64,000 bases of DNA, taken from NCBI GenBank assembly GCA_028023455.1, contig JAQFVV010000356.1:499893-563892 (forward strand), read 5' to 3'. Below are positions 33,048-45,429 of this stretch, one piece after another; positions within the stretch are counted from its first letter, which is position 1; each line of letters starts with the position of its first letter. The stretch comes from Epiperipatus broadwayi. Its lineage: Eukaryota > Onychophora > Udeonychophora > Euonychophora > Peripatidae. Both the position numbers and the translations under genes were made by a program. Under the pieces are notes generated by a model. The model had not been told where the DNA came from. It searched no databases and saw only the letters and a list, made by a program, of their open reading frames with translations.

Positions 33048-34727
33048 TTTTAAATGAAGATAAAAATTGTTGTTACAGTAAACGTTTAAAACAGTTATTC
33101 ACGTAAAGCTCAACCCATCATTTCTGCTAACCATTTTATTGTTTTTTTATTTGTATATGTATATTGAATTGCTGTGAAATGTCATTAAGTACTTTATCTC
33201 CTCTTTTATAATGTTGTGTCCAGCCTATGTCATTTATTGATAATCGCAAAAGTAGAAATACTATTTACTACTATTGTTTTAAAAGTTTAACTTTTTATAA
33301 ATGGCTGGTTATGGTTATGAAATTATCTGGATCGAGAGATCCAACTACTAGTTTATATGCTACTATTGGCCTAAGTCTTACGACTATTGTGACGCAGCAA
33401 TTCCATCCCATGTAACTAGAGTTACATTTTTTTTTTCTGGCTCAATTCCAAAGTATTCAAGAATTGAACGGTGACCTTTTAGATACCAATAAACTATTCA
33501 ATCAATGAATCATATACTCACCTAAACCCATATGCTATAAAACAAACAAAAATCAATAAGGCAGCTTATTACTTAAAAATTATTTATCAGAACAACTAGT
33601 AAATATTTATAAGTAATAACATTTACCACTTTTATCTTTATTTTTTTGTGCGTGTGGTTTTTTTTTTTTAAACAAAACTTTATTGATTGTTAACATAGCA
33701 AAAAAAATTTCATCAAAAATAAATACAATAGAGGCTGTCTAATAGTCATGGAAACTGTTTTGTTTGTTAAAGCCATACAGTATTGATCCAAGATCATTTC
33801 TTTGTTTACAACTTTCATGATTAAAGAGTGAAAGTATTAATAGAGCTGTAATTTTCCTGACTGCTAAAAAAAAAAAGGATTGTATAAAAACTCGTGCAGT
33901 TGAATCCTAATTGAAGAGGCAATCGCGTACAATAGAATGAAGTTTTGTAACTGCGTTTAATAACTGATCATATTTACATAAAAGTTTTTTTGTTGTTGTT
34001 GTTTACTTTAAAAAACAGTAATAATAAAAGATTATTTTTGACTTTTATATTAACTTTTATTTAGATCTTTTACGAGAAAAAAAGATATCTAAAATATTTA
34101 GTTGACTTAACGTTATTCTGCTCTTTTGTTAAACGTAATTAACTTTTTCTAAAGATTGTTTAATACACGAATTCTTCTTGATTTTTTAAATATATATTAA
34201 AATTTAATAAAATTATAAATTTAAATATTCGGATTTATTTGTTAAATTATGTTTATCAGTTTAAAAAATAAATTAAAAAATATAAATTCTGAGATTAGAT
34301 GAATATTAATAAATGATAATTAATTTCAAAGTTTACTGGTCTTAAAAAATATTTTTTAATTTTGTTTTTGCGTGGTTCTTTATCTTTGTATTATCACTTC
34401 TGTAACAAACTATAATTACTCGAGTATGAGAAAATGACACCAAATATGCAAATGGTGTTGCCATATGCTGCATATATTATATTACTCATATAGGAGTAAA
34501 ATGCCAAAGTGCTTATCATAATTGACTTCAAATTACAAAATGATTCTAATTAACATAGAGTTTTTGGGTGTGTGAAAAGCAGTCAAAAAGTTATAATTAA
34601 GATCTATTTTTTTTAAATGTAAATATGAACACACTCATAAACTTGATCATAATTTACTAAATATAGCTTCTTCGGCAGTTTACGAAAATGATTTTTGAGT
34701 TTTTGATAACGCTGGCTTCTATATAAT
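33048..34727. other. A+T-rich DNA, possible retroposed 3' end near 33660
   Basis: On the minus strand, AATAAAG at about 33683-33677 is followed by a run of A at about 33670-33660, like a polyadenylated insertion. No coding sequence was recognised upstream of it. Confidence 0.25.
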
Positions 34728-34781
34728 ATTATCTGTTATTACATTTAAATTGACATTATCTGTTATTACATTTAAATTGAC
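34728..34781. repeat. Exact tandem duplication, 2 x 27 bp
   Basis: ATTATCTGTTATTACATTTA plus seven bases, repeated once without change. Confidence 0.9.
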
Positions 34782-35839
34782 AATTTTTTAATAATGATCT
34801 ATATAATTATTTATTTTGTTGTTGTGTGTATGTGCTTTTTTTTTTTTAAAGGCCATAATAAATTTCACATACTTATTAATCTGTTCGAAGTTTTTCTAAT
34901 ATAGTCTTTGTATTAAAAATCATTAGAAAAATTAATTACCAGAAAAATTATATTATAAACTAATTTCTTGCCTTCAGTGGAAGACAAAGGACAATTAATA
35001 GGACAAAAATCTATTTTTATCTGCTTATTTTATTTTATCTATCTTTTTTATTTTACTAAATCACCAATAGTTTATTTCTAAATATTGTGATTTGAATATT
35101 TTGCCCCAGTGACTTTATTTTTTTAGTTTTGTTAGTAAAAATAGTTTGTTTTGCATAGTTCTCTCACAAGAATGTTTATTTATTTTTAATCTTTTTGTGA
35201 AATCTGCTTGTCTTTGCACTATAAGCAAGTATTTCAACTACAGTGTTTTACTAATATTAATTCTTCTTGACAGATTTTTTGACTAAGTTGATCCAACACA
35301 AAAAAGGCATTACTATAGTTTACTTTTGACATATACAATTAAAGTATTATAATTTGATTTACAAGGATCAACGTTTCTGCGCTCATAACTTTGACACAGT
35401 TATAATTATTACTAATTATTTATTAAGCTAAAAATTATAATATGATTCATAACCCAGATATTAACTTCAAATGCAGTTAAAGATTACTACATTTGTTTTT
35501 TAATTAATCATAAACAAATATAAATTCATTTCTCCTTTTCTACCTGTAAGATTTTTTTAGATATACAGTACTTAAAATGTTCACTTCACATTCTTGAAAC
35601 ATGAATAAATTCATCTGAAAAAGACTAAAACTATAAAGATGCATTTCACACTGAAGTAGCATTCTTCTGTTGCCGTTTAATTTATATATATATATACTTT
35701 ATATTCTACTACTAATTAATTTATACTAACATTGACATACCATGTTGAAATATTACAATCAAATGATTTATTGCTTAAGAAGTCATATGATATTCAAACC
35801 CCAAAAATGACATAGCCAAGATAAAATTGCATTAAGGAT
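34782..35839. other. A+T-rich DNA, no gene seen
   Basis: No feature recognised. Confidence 0.35.
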
Positions 35840-37835
35840 TCCATTCTACTGCTGCATTACATGAAACATAATGCTAAGATTTATAATAACAGTGCATTAT
35901 TATTTTTAAGTAAATTAGTTTGCTAGTCAACATTAAAAGTCAAGTTTGAGCCATACCTCTTGCCAGAATTATCTAGAATGCAATTTATAAGAAAAGAAAC
36001 TTCCACTGTCAAGCTGTTTTGCTCTTCAACAGTGATTTATTCAGTTAAGATTGGAAAAAAATACAACCCATTGGTAGTCCAAATGGAAATCATATTGTCA
36101 TTTGATGTGGTTCCAATCAATTATTTGATTATGACTCTGGCTGATACATTGACATTGATGTCACTTTTCTATATACTAATCCCATCAACAGCAAATTCAT
36201 ATTATGTTAAATGAAAAATGGTCTTTGCATTTTATCCCTCATTGCTCAATTCTTCAAGACTCTCTCTCTCTCTCTCTTAAGGGTTCTTCTGTTCACTAGC
36301 TACATAAATCCTTTGTATTCAAAAAAATTGAACAAGAATTTTCTGAGATGTACATATCAGAATTAACATGAACATCTCATGCATTTGCTTACATAGACAA
36401 TGTCTCAGTTTTTTCTCAAAAAAATCCAATTTTACTGACAATTTTAATATGTTATTCAAATGAATACAAGCTTGAATTTAACATGGCAAAATCTTACACT
36501 AGTCAATCTATATAGGGCAAATTCATGCTCTATTCTTTATAGGAGATTTGACTTTAAATTTTATTTGAATTGTTCAAAAATGTGCACTCTAATTCAGAAA
36601 AAAAATTATTACCTCACTTTCAAAATTTTATTTATCATTCTATTTGAAAATATCACTGTTTAATTTACTAATCATAACTAAGTTCACATACTACTGTACC
36701 ATTGTACTATTTTCATGTCTCTTTCACTAACATCTATTCTTTAAGTTGAGGGAGATAGTTGGTATTTATCTCTCTCAAGGGTTTTCAATGTCCATTTACT
36801 CAAAATGGCTTAGGATTTCAGAATATTAATATATTCAAAATTCAAAAAATCCTTTAAAATCTTTTCTTGTGTAAAAATATACCTACATCTTATAACTTTG
36901 ATTAAAATTGTTTCTACTGACAGACTACTCCTAATTATTGAATATTTTAAAAAAAATATTTTCCATTGCTTTACATCCCAAATTTTTTTTATTATTCATT
37001 CTTTGAATAAATGTAGATATTGGAATATTATACAATTATTTATTCACATTAAAAAAAACTTTCTTAAAAAGGCAATGCTAAATTCAAATAACAAGCAGTT
37101 TTTTAAAAATTTGTAGTTTTAGGCACTTGAACCAAAATACTTTGATTTTCTAACCAATCTAAACTTCATATCTTTATCTACTGCACATCTTTTTATATTC
37201 AAAATGTAATGCCTGTATGTTAATGGTCACTGTTGGTTATTCTAAAAAGGTACAGAAACCGACTCATTTCTTGAATATAAAAAATAGAGTCATAGATCAC
37301 ATAACACCATTCTTTTAAGCTTATAAAATATAAACAGAGAGCATTGTTAATTGCTCAAAGCTTGTTGAGTAATTGGAAATGCTCTTTGTTTATTTCTTGA
37401 ATACCCTTATTTTAATAGCATTTATCAGACATTTCCAGACAAAGGAACCCAAATATTAAATCCCTTTTTAATTTCCTTACAAAAGGGATATTTTCAAACA
37501 TGAGAGAAGGCATATTAATTCTTTTCTGTACTATTATGTACAAGGTTCACATTTATACACAATAATAATTCCAGGAGAAAGAGATAAAATTATCCCACAT
37601 AGTATGTTATAGCCAATTTGACTTTAATGAGACAGAAACTGAGACCCTAACATGATACAAGTTTTTCCAAAATGGCAGTTGTATAATTAAGATTTATAGA
37701 AATGGTTATTTTTTACTTCTAATTATTTCTAACTTCTGTAATTTAAGTTAAGATAGTATGGTTTATATGTTATATCAAGAAGGCATAGTGTAACCTTTGA
37801 ATGTTCAATAAAATATCTTTGGGAAATAATAATAA
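35840..37835 (+). pseudogene. Decayed copy of the 59-64 kb LINE (RT to 3' tail)
   Basis: Plus-strand frames follow ORF2 of the intact LINE in order. VKFEPYLLPELSRMQFIRK aligns with DKIEPFILPMISPAQFAKK, then VVQMEIILSFDVVPINYL with motif A VVQLDIASAFDNVDI. SLSLKGSS stands at the SLSQGSPLS site. FAYIDNVSVFSQKN is the catalytic box, where the second Asp has become Asn (YMDD in the intact copy), followed by EYKLEFNMAKS. Later, IVSTDRLLLIIEYFKK and ALEPKYFDFLTNLNF match IEVIPTDKPPPKKLSYFEQ and ALEPKFFNFLIKLNL. The copy ends in AATAATAATAAT (37824-37835), the same type of tail as the intact element. Many stops; old and inactive. Confidence 0.8.
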
Positions 37836-38259
37836 TTCAATTAATTTTATTTATTAACAGCTCAATATTCAGGCCATGAGAATTTACAAAATTGGTGTAT
37901 ATCACTACAATAACATTAATACATGTACATTAGTATGCATCAGACATATTAAAACATATAATAATATTTGCATTTATAACTCCAGCATAACATTTGTCTT
38001 TGACCTGCATGTAGTTTAAAGAAAGTATATAAACATCTGTGAATAAACTATTCTAATTGCAAGCCATGCATATGTGAATTAATAGAATGTTTCAAGATAG
38101 GCAAATAAAATAATTTATAACATATAGAATTAAAAGTCGGAATCTAAAATAAGATTTTTGTGATTGCATATTCTAATTATTCATTGCCACACACTAATTT
38201 TAACAAAAGTAACATGTTATTTATTTTTTATTATTTATACTATTCATTTTCTCTATATA
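37836..38259. other. A+T-rich DNA, no gene seen
   Basis: No feature recognised. Confidence 0.3.
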
Positions 38260-38655
38260 GGTGAGTGCTAGTAAATGTATAAAAACGCATAGCTGAAAGT
38301 TTGCTCCTTCTTTATAATATTATGTACATAGTCTGCATTATATAAATAACAGACTATTTATTACAGTAAATTCCAAATTTACTACATATTTCTAATCACA
38401 GGTGATTAAAAATGAGATTCTATCAATCACTTAACAACTTATAATTCAGACACACAATAGTTTAAAGCCCTGATTTTAGCATAATAAGAAAATGTTGGCA
38501 TATATATATAGATAAGCTCTGAGTATAAGGATATACCATGTTTTAAAACATGCTTATGGGTGAGTGCATGTAAATTTGTAAAAGTGCACCAGAGATTTTT
38601 CTTTATAATATTCCATACATAGTTTGCATTATATAAATAATAGTATTTATTAGAA
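38260..38655. repeat. Two direct repeats of about 100 bp, 295 bp apart
   Basis: 38260-38360 and 38555-38655 share GGTGAGTGC..GTAAAT.T, CTTTATAATATT, ACATAGT.TGCATTATATAA and ATAGTATTTATTA-like blocks. Confidence 0.65.
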
Positions 38656-41600
38656 GATTTATCTTTATAAATATATTTAAATATTTTGACCTAAAATTTT
38701 TATATATTTTTTATATTTGATTGATTCTACAAATTTCAAATAATCTATAATGCAGAACAGATACAATTGAAGGGTCATTAAAGGAATTGCTATGTTTCTA
38801 ATTTAAATTGGATATTTGATTTTAAAATCATACCCAATGATTTTAAAGGTATTATTAACTTCTATCTGTTGAGAATTATTAAATGTTAACCAACTATTGA
38901 AAAAATAAGTCCAGATTTTATTGTATAACCTTCCTATACTCTGATAGATTTTTTTTTGTTCTCATTAGATTTAAGCCTTCAACTTTCATTTTGATATTAA
39001 ACCATTATTATTTATCAGAATATAATAAACTTGACCTCATTTGATAGATATTTTTGTTTAGAAATTAAATAAATTTTAAAAAAGCACCTTTGATTTCCAA
39101 AAGTATTTAAAAATTATATTTTAGTCAAAACAAAATGCTCTCACATCATCAAATTTCAGTCAAAGTTTTCATGTTGATTAAAAATCTGAATGATTTTTTT
39201 TAATAACTACTAAATCTATCAATTTAAGTTTTAAAAGTTTAGAATTTTTTTTTTTCAAAAATGAAAAAAAATAAAAATAAAAAAAAAATAAATAAATAAA
39301 AAGTTTAGAATTTTTTTCATAATTTTTACGATATCGCTGAATATTATAACAATCTTTTGAGTGACCTCATATCTAGAAAGTTGTGTTTTGCCAAGATCAT
39401 AATCTCTATAGTAACAATATTCAAAAGAAAATATTTTTTTATATTTTTGAAAACAAAACATTTTTGTAAAAATAAATATGTAATAATATATATTTTTGAT
39501 ATCTAATAATTATTATACAATTACGATACAAAAATAATCATAAACTTTTCATAAAATCAAGTTTTTAGACCATCAAAATATTTTCTTGAAATAATCTCAC
39601 AAAGTTTGAGATCAACAACCACATAATAGGCACTCATCAATGCATATTTTTGAAGACTCACTTATTCAATTATTCTTAAATCTTTTGAATTTTTTTGAAA
39701 TTAAAATATTAGAAAAAAATATAGATGAATTTTAAAACTTTAAAAAAAAACTTTGCAAAATTTTTCAGCAGAGGGCAAAAAACACAAATATAATTTCTTC
39801 ATTTCTGGCCCAAGAAAGTTTCATAATTACAAACACAATGATTTTAACCCCAAAAACTTAAATAATTGTGTTAAATAATTAAATTTAGAAGTATTATTTT
39901 GTCATTAATTTTATAAGCAAATGTTGAAGTCCACCATTTTTACTATTTTATGTCTATATAAGATAAAAAATGTCTAATGCTTTTAGATTTTATTTTAAAC
40001 ATTTTTGTAAAGCATTAAAGGAATATATTTATTTCCCAATAACAAATTATCTATTTCAATTTTAATCCATGCTAAATAAAATGAAAAGTTTGAAATGTGG
40101 ATATGTTTACAAGTGACATATTTCTTAAGTGCAACAAGTGCACCTTTAATGTTACAAGTGACAGATGCTTATCAGTTAAATATAAAGGCTTTATATTTAT
40201 CATCCCATTACTCTTCTTTATTGCTTTCCTCACTTATTTATATTTCTGTTAAACATATAAATGTCATAATCTATAAGATTTTATGATCAATTTTATACAA
40301 CTTTGTGTGCAATTCTCATACATTTTGTAACTAAGTATTTAATAATCATCATCATAATAATAGAAGGGCTAAAAAAATTTCAGAACTTGAGTTTTGAAAT
40401 TATTTTTTAGTTTTACATCTGCAGAGAATAATATGTAATTTATTATAAAAAAAATAAATAATTTATGTCAAGTATATACTACAAATATCTGAGATAAAGT
40501 GGCATATTGTTATTATCAGCCATTATCAATTCACTGTAGAATGAAAGATTGCAAGTTTAGTTCAGCTTTTTAAACCATATAATCCATTTCTTCATCTCAC
40601 ATGTGGTATTTTGTTTTTTAAAAATCATTTGGAATTTAGTTTAAGACTTTGTTTGTTTATTATCATCATTTTAGCAATATGTCCATCTCAGCTGTATTTC
40701 AGCTTCTTAACTATTTTATTGTTATCATTAATGCCTGTTTGTTTTTTTAGTTATCTATTTTACCTTTTTTTTAAAAAAAAAAAAAGGATTTAACTTTATT
40801 GGTACAAAATGGTTTACAAGGTAAGCATTGATTTACATAGTATAATATGAAGATCTAAGATGATACACTGTATTTTTTTATCCATAGTGTTTCCAAAAAT
40901 TGACCGACCTGTGATAACCCAGAGCATTAGTCCATGAAATGATTAATTATTAAAAGTAAACCCAGATTACAATTAGGAATTATTTGTAAAGTCTAGAGTT
41001 CAAATATGAACAGTGTTTTAGGAGTACAATATTGAAAAATCCAATTTGTAGCAGATAAGTTGAGGAATTGGAAAACATTTGAGCTACTGTTCAGTTCCTC
41101 AGAATGGCCTCGAATATCACCAGAAGAGAACAATTCAGTATACTTTGGAAGCCTTGTGGAAAATTAGGAAAAAACTAAGCTTTGAAATGTCTCTGCTGAA
41201 AACCATTCTAATCCATCACGAAGAGCCACATGAACAGCAAAGGGCCAAACATATCAATAATCACATTGGAAATAATAGTAATAAACAAGGTGAATCACTT
41301 GTAATTAAAACCATTAGGCTAAACTGCAGCTTACTTTGCAATAACACATGGATAAAATCGTTTATAATAATAACGCTAAAAAAACACTAAAAAAAATAAC
41401 ATTATTTCTCCTTTCCTATGAATGAGAAAATCAACATCAGAAACGATTCTCATAGCACACTCATCCTAGCTCCCATATTCAACAGAACTAGGATTTAGTC
41501 TCCCAGTGCCCCTCCTGACCATCAGACTCTCTCATCCACTCAGCAAAATTAAGTAAAATTAAGAATTTTCATTAAAATGCAAAATCACTGTAGTAATCAT

Positions 41601-42196
41601 TTGAAATTTCAATGGCTGCCATACAATTTGCACAGCGTTTTTATAAATGTTGAAATTGTTCTTACTTGTGATAATGTGTTGACATAACTTGTTTATAAAA
41701 AGTGAGTTAAAAAAACTCCTCTTTTAAATGGGAATAGTTTTAGAGAAAATTAATTCCCTAAATAAAAAAAGGAACTAAAATGGGGAACCAGTAACAGAGT
41801 TAAGTAGAATCCTTGGTTCCCTCTAGCAGATAACTTCCAACAAACAACTTTCAGTATTTCTTTATGGAGGCTGTAGTCTTTATATGGCTCATATAATATT
41901 TTATAATTCAATATTATTTTTGATTTTTCTTATGCAAAAAGAATCCTGCTTCCCCTTCTCTAAAAAAAAGAGTCATGTAACCTCTCTCATTTACATATTA
42001 TTTACATATATTTTTAATTACCAGTCACTTCCACTTTGCAACTGTACTGCTATGATTATAATATCATTAAGAAATATCAAAAGCATGTTTTGCTTAATAT
42101 ATTAAGTGTATAAAAATTCTATTTTACTTCTCACTTTGTATAAGAACTCCATCTTTAAGCTTTTCTTATTTTTTATTTCCAAAGTGTTTAGCTTGA
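38656..42196. other. Mostly A+T-rich DNA; unidentified patches at 41040-41400 and 41440-41530
   Basis: The open frame at 41079-41390 (103 codons) and the G+C-richer stretch after it have a non-random look but no recognisable protein. A local duplication of AAAGTTTAGAATTTTTTT occurs near 39233 and 39300. Nothing else was recognised. Confidence 0.3.
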
Positions 42197-42500
42197 AAAT
42201 ATTTTATTGTAAATGCTTTTATTTACTGTGAATTAAAAAGCCAAAAATAATTGTTTTTTCAAGCACAATTGGGACTTTGATGCTTAATTTGAAGTAAAAT
42301 TGAAAAATATCCAGAAATTAATTAATTCAGTCATTAGTTGCAAAAAAATGGGATTAAATTAATTAATTTCTGAACACCCTAAGCTTTTATTGTAAGTTTA
42401 ACTATAAATATTTTAATTGTGGTTGAAGAAAACAATTATTTTTTACTTTATAGTGCACAATAAATACAAGCATTTATTACAAAATATTTTTATGTACATT
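42197..42500. repeat. A+T-rich fold-back element of about 300 bp
   Basis: Arms of about 150 bp (left about 42197-42345, right about 42346-42497) are diverged inverse copies. Outer ends are AAAATATTTTATTGTAAATG and the inner part is CAGAAATTAATTAATT. No hammerhead box and no ORF. Looks like a MITE with long inverted repeats. Confidence 0.65.
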
Positions 42501-42979
42501 ATTTTTAACTTTTTATTATTGGATTTTTTTTGTAATTATTCCAATTTTAATTACAATAAAGAATAAAAGGAGTATATGTAATATTTGAAAGAAAATTGTG
42601 CATTTTTGATTTCTAGAACTACATGACTAGCTTATTGTTCTATCACATTTTATAGCAAAAATACAATATTCTTTAAAAAATCATAAAGGGTGATTTAACA
42701 TATATTTATATGCACAAAAATTCTTACCTAGAAAAATTATATATAAAATTTGGCAATATAATATTTTTCTCAATTCTACAATTATATTACCACTAATTCA
42801 CAATGTTATTAGTATCCAAAGCAAGCTTATCTTTTAATGCATTATATATAAAGTGTATAAAGTAAGTAATAACCTGTAGATTTATACTTTATATTTGTCT
42901 AAATATGATAATATAAATCATGCTATCACACTTATGATGTAAAGCTGTAACAACAAATAAAAAAATAAATTAAATGGTT
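42501..42979. other. A+T-rich DNA, no gene seen
   Basis: No feature recognised. Confidence 0.3.
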
Positions 42980-43530
42980 AAGCACTTTCAAGATGTACTT
43001 CTCATAATCATAGACCTAAATAAAATAAAATTAATGACTCATTCTTTGAAATCATTATATAACTACAATATGCAAATTCTATGCAAATGATTCCTTATGA
43101 CTATCTTTTTGATATAGCAAAACATGCTTCTTTACGATTAATGGTGAATGAGTCCTCAGCAATAAAGTAAACCTCCTTTACTTTTCACTTAATGTCATGC
43201 CTCTCAATACAAACCAATTTTGCAGATGCGGGTTCGAACATGTCCTGATTCTTTTTGATATTGAGCAAAAATTAAAGTCCATTCTGGATTAGTATGTGAC
43301 TTATTATAACTATACATATGTTGTGACATCCTAGTAGCTATGCTGGCTCTCGTTTCACCATAGTATGAAGCTTTGCATCCATTATGAGGGCATGCCACTC
43401 TGTACATGGCCTGTGGGGTCTGATCAGAAGCTAAAGTGTCTTTAGTGCTGTTAATAAGCCTATTAGTTGATATAGTGTATGAAAACTCAAACAAAATTTT
43501 GTAGAGAAAGTCCTATTTAGGGCTATGATT
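42980..43530 (-). pseudogene. Penelope-like element C-terminal fragment with GIY-YIG domain (lineage 2)
   Basis: The minus strand reads FEFSYTISTNRLINSTKD and then the nuclease start MYRVACPHNGCKASYYGET (CX4C linker), ATRMSQHMYSYNK and YQKESGH. After a frameshift it has KVKEVYFIAEDSFTINRKEA. The blocks align one-to-one with the 29.8-kb fragment (NRLINNSKD, VVYSISCPQAGC, NRKDT). A CTATGATTATGAGAAG block about 70-100 nt after the ORF end corresponds to the conserved 3' block there. No RT; truncated and frameshifted. Confidence 0.7.
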
Positions 43531-45052
43531 ATGAGAAGTACATCTTCTTGAAAGCATTTAATATATAAATTGTAAATAAAGTACACATCCACTGCCTTAA
43601 AACACCAATTGTTCTGCATTTTCTTTCATATATAGTGTATCAAACATTATGGTAATTTAAATTTATATATTTATATATATGGTAATACTTATTAATAACT
43701 ATAATAAACTAAAGAAATACTTATCACCACTATACTTTAGAATTTTTATTACAATAATTATTCTATAATGAACATTTTACATTATTTATGGTATTACTTA
43801 TATATAATTTGCTATTAATAAAGTTTACTTTATAAAAAAAAACTCCAATTATGTTTATGAAAGAAATGTTTTTTTTAAAAAAAAAAAGATTTTACAATCA
43901 AGAAAAATTAAGATTTGTTTTTATATTTCCATTTGAATTTACTTTTAATGATTTTTAGTTGTTGTTTTTTAATAATATACTGTTATCTCTTGCATATCAC
44001 TAAAAACTTATTGAATTGATATCAACATATTTGCAATTTAATTCTCCAACTGCCTTGACTATATTAACCATCTTGATAACCCTGAAATATTTCAATCATA
44101 TTAAATTAACATTGATTTAAAACATATGCACAAAATTTGAAACAAACTAACTTGATATAAGTTAAATCTCGATTTGAAAATGTATCTAACAAACAACAGA
44201 GTTTATAACTTAAATAAAAGTATCTAAAAATAGAAAAATTGATATAAATAACATATATTAAAAAAAAATTTCAACATAGACATATTTACTTTGAATAATA
44301 AGTTATTTTTAACTAAACCACTTCAGACAAACTTAATTCTATGGTGTTGTAAATGATGTGTATTTATTGTGAATTATAACCAAATTACATGTAGCATAAG
44401 AAACAACTCTAGTATATTATAAAACAATTAAATATTTTATTTCTCTAGGCTTGTTAATAATTCAAACAGTGAAAGTAAGATCTTCTGGAGTCATAATTTT
44501 TGAGCCTTTAACTTTAGATTCGGCTACTCTTATACTGCATAAATCATTTATGAATGTTTGTTTATTTCATGTTAGATAATGTTAAATGTTGTCATGAATT
44601 TAACCTGATAAGCACTGGGTGTTCTGTTCTCATATTTTTTTTTTTTGTATTTTTTTTTTCAGTTGTATTTTTAATTGGCAACAAATATATTATTAATTCA
44701 AAGAAATTCATTTTAGCCTTCAATTTAAAAGAATTTATTTAATAGGAAAAAAAACCATATTTCTAATAAAACTTTTATGATTAACTTTTATAATATCTGA
44801 TATATTTTTTGTTCTATCTGGTGAGAGTTTTTGAAAATGTTCAACCTTCCCTATTGTATAAATCACTATTTTATACTAAAATTCAATAAGTTGGACTTGA
44901 TTTCTTTTTAATTTTATAAATGAATAATATTCTAAAAAATCATATTTGCCCATTTTATATATTTAAAAACTGACTTGTAAATCAGAACAATGTATTATAA
45001 ATATCATCAACTAAGTTAGTGTAAATACCTGAAGTTTTATGATGATGTTGTA
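43531..45052. other. A+T-rich DNA, no gene seen
   Basis: Low-complexity frames only. Confidence 0.35.
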
Positions 45053-45429
45053 TTAGATGTGATAATATGTTAGACTATTTCCATCATCTATTATTAAATG
45101 TTAAATGTATAGAAAATTTTAAACTGTATTTAAACATTTTAAATGAAACAATTTATTAGTAATAACTCACAAATAGGAATATTCAAGAATCTAAAGATGT
45201 AACTTTAACTTCTACACTAATATTGTGACTGGTTAGGCCAGCAACACCTGAAGAAGTATAAAGAATAATATTACTCAAACATTGTGTAATTTCTAACCAA
45301 TGTTGTCTATTTGTGGGTTATTACTAACAAGTTGTTTATATTTGAAAAGTTTAAATCAAGTTTAAAATTTTTTATACATTCAACATTTAATGACAAATGA
45401 TAGAATAATCTAAAATATTATCACATCTA
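45053..45429. mobile_element. Palindrome H: diverged member of the F/G family
   Basis: Outer ends TAGATGTGATAATATGTTAGAC and its complement, then TATTTCCATCATCTA and a CTTTAGAAAAATTTAAC-like block as in F and G. The right half contains the ACACCTGAAGA hammerhead-like block. The tRNA-like part is mostly lost (only CAAGAATCTAAAG remains). No ORF. Confidence 0.65.
45231..45298 (+). ncRNA. Hammerhead-like motif in palindrome H
   Basis: GGTTAG (45231-45236) pairs with CTAACC (45293-45298) as outer stem I and CAC (45245-45247) with GTG (45284-45286) as inner stem I. CTGAAGA (45248-45254) fits the first core box, and CAAACATTG stands where GAAAC is expected, so the second box is altered. Confidence 0.4.
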
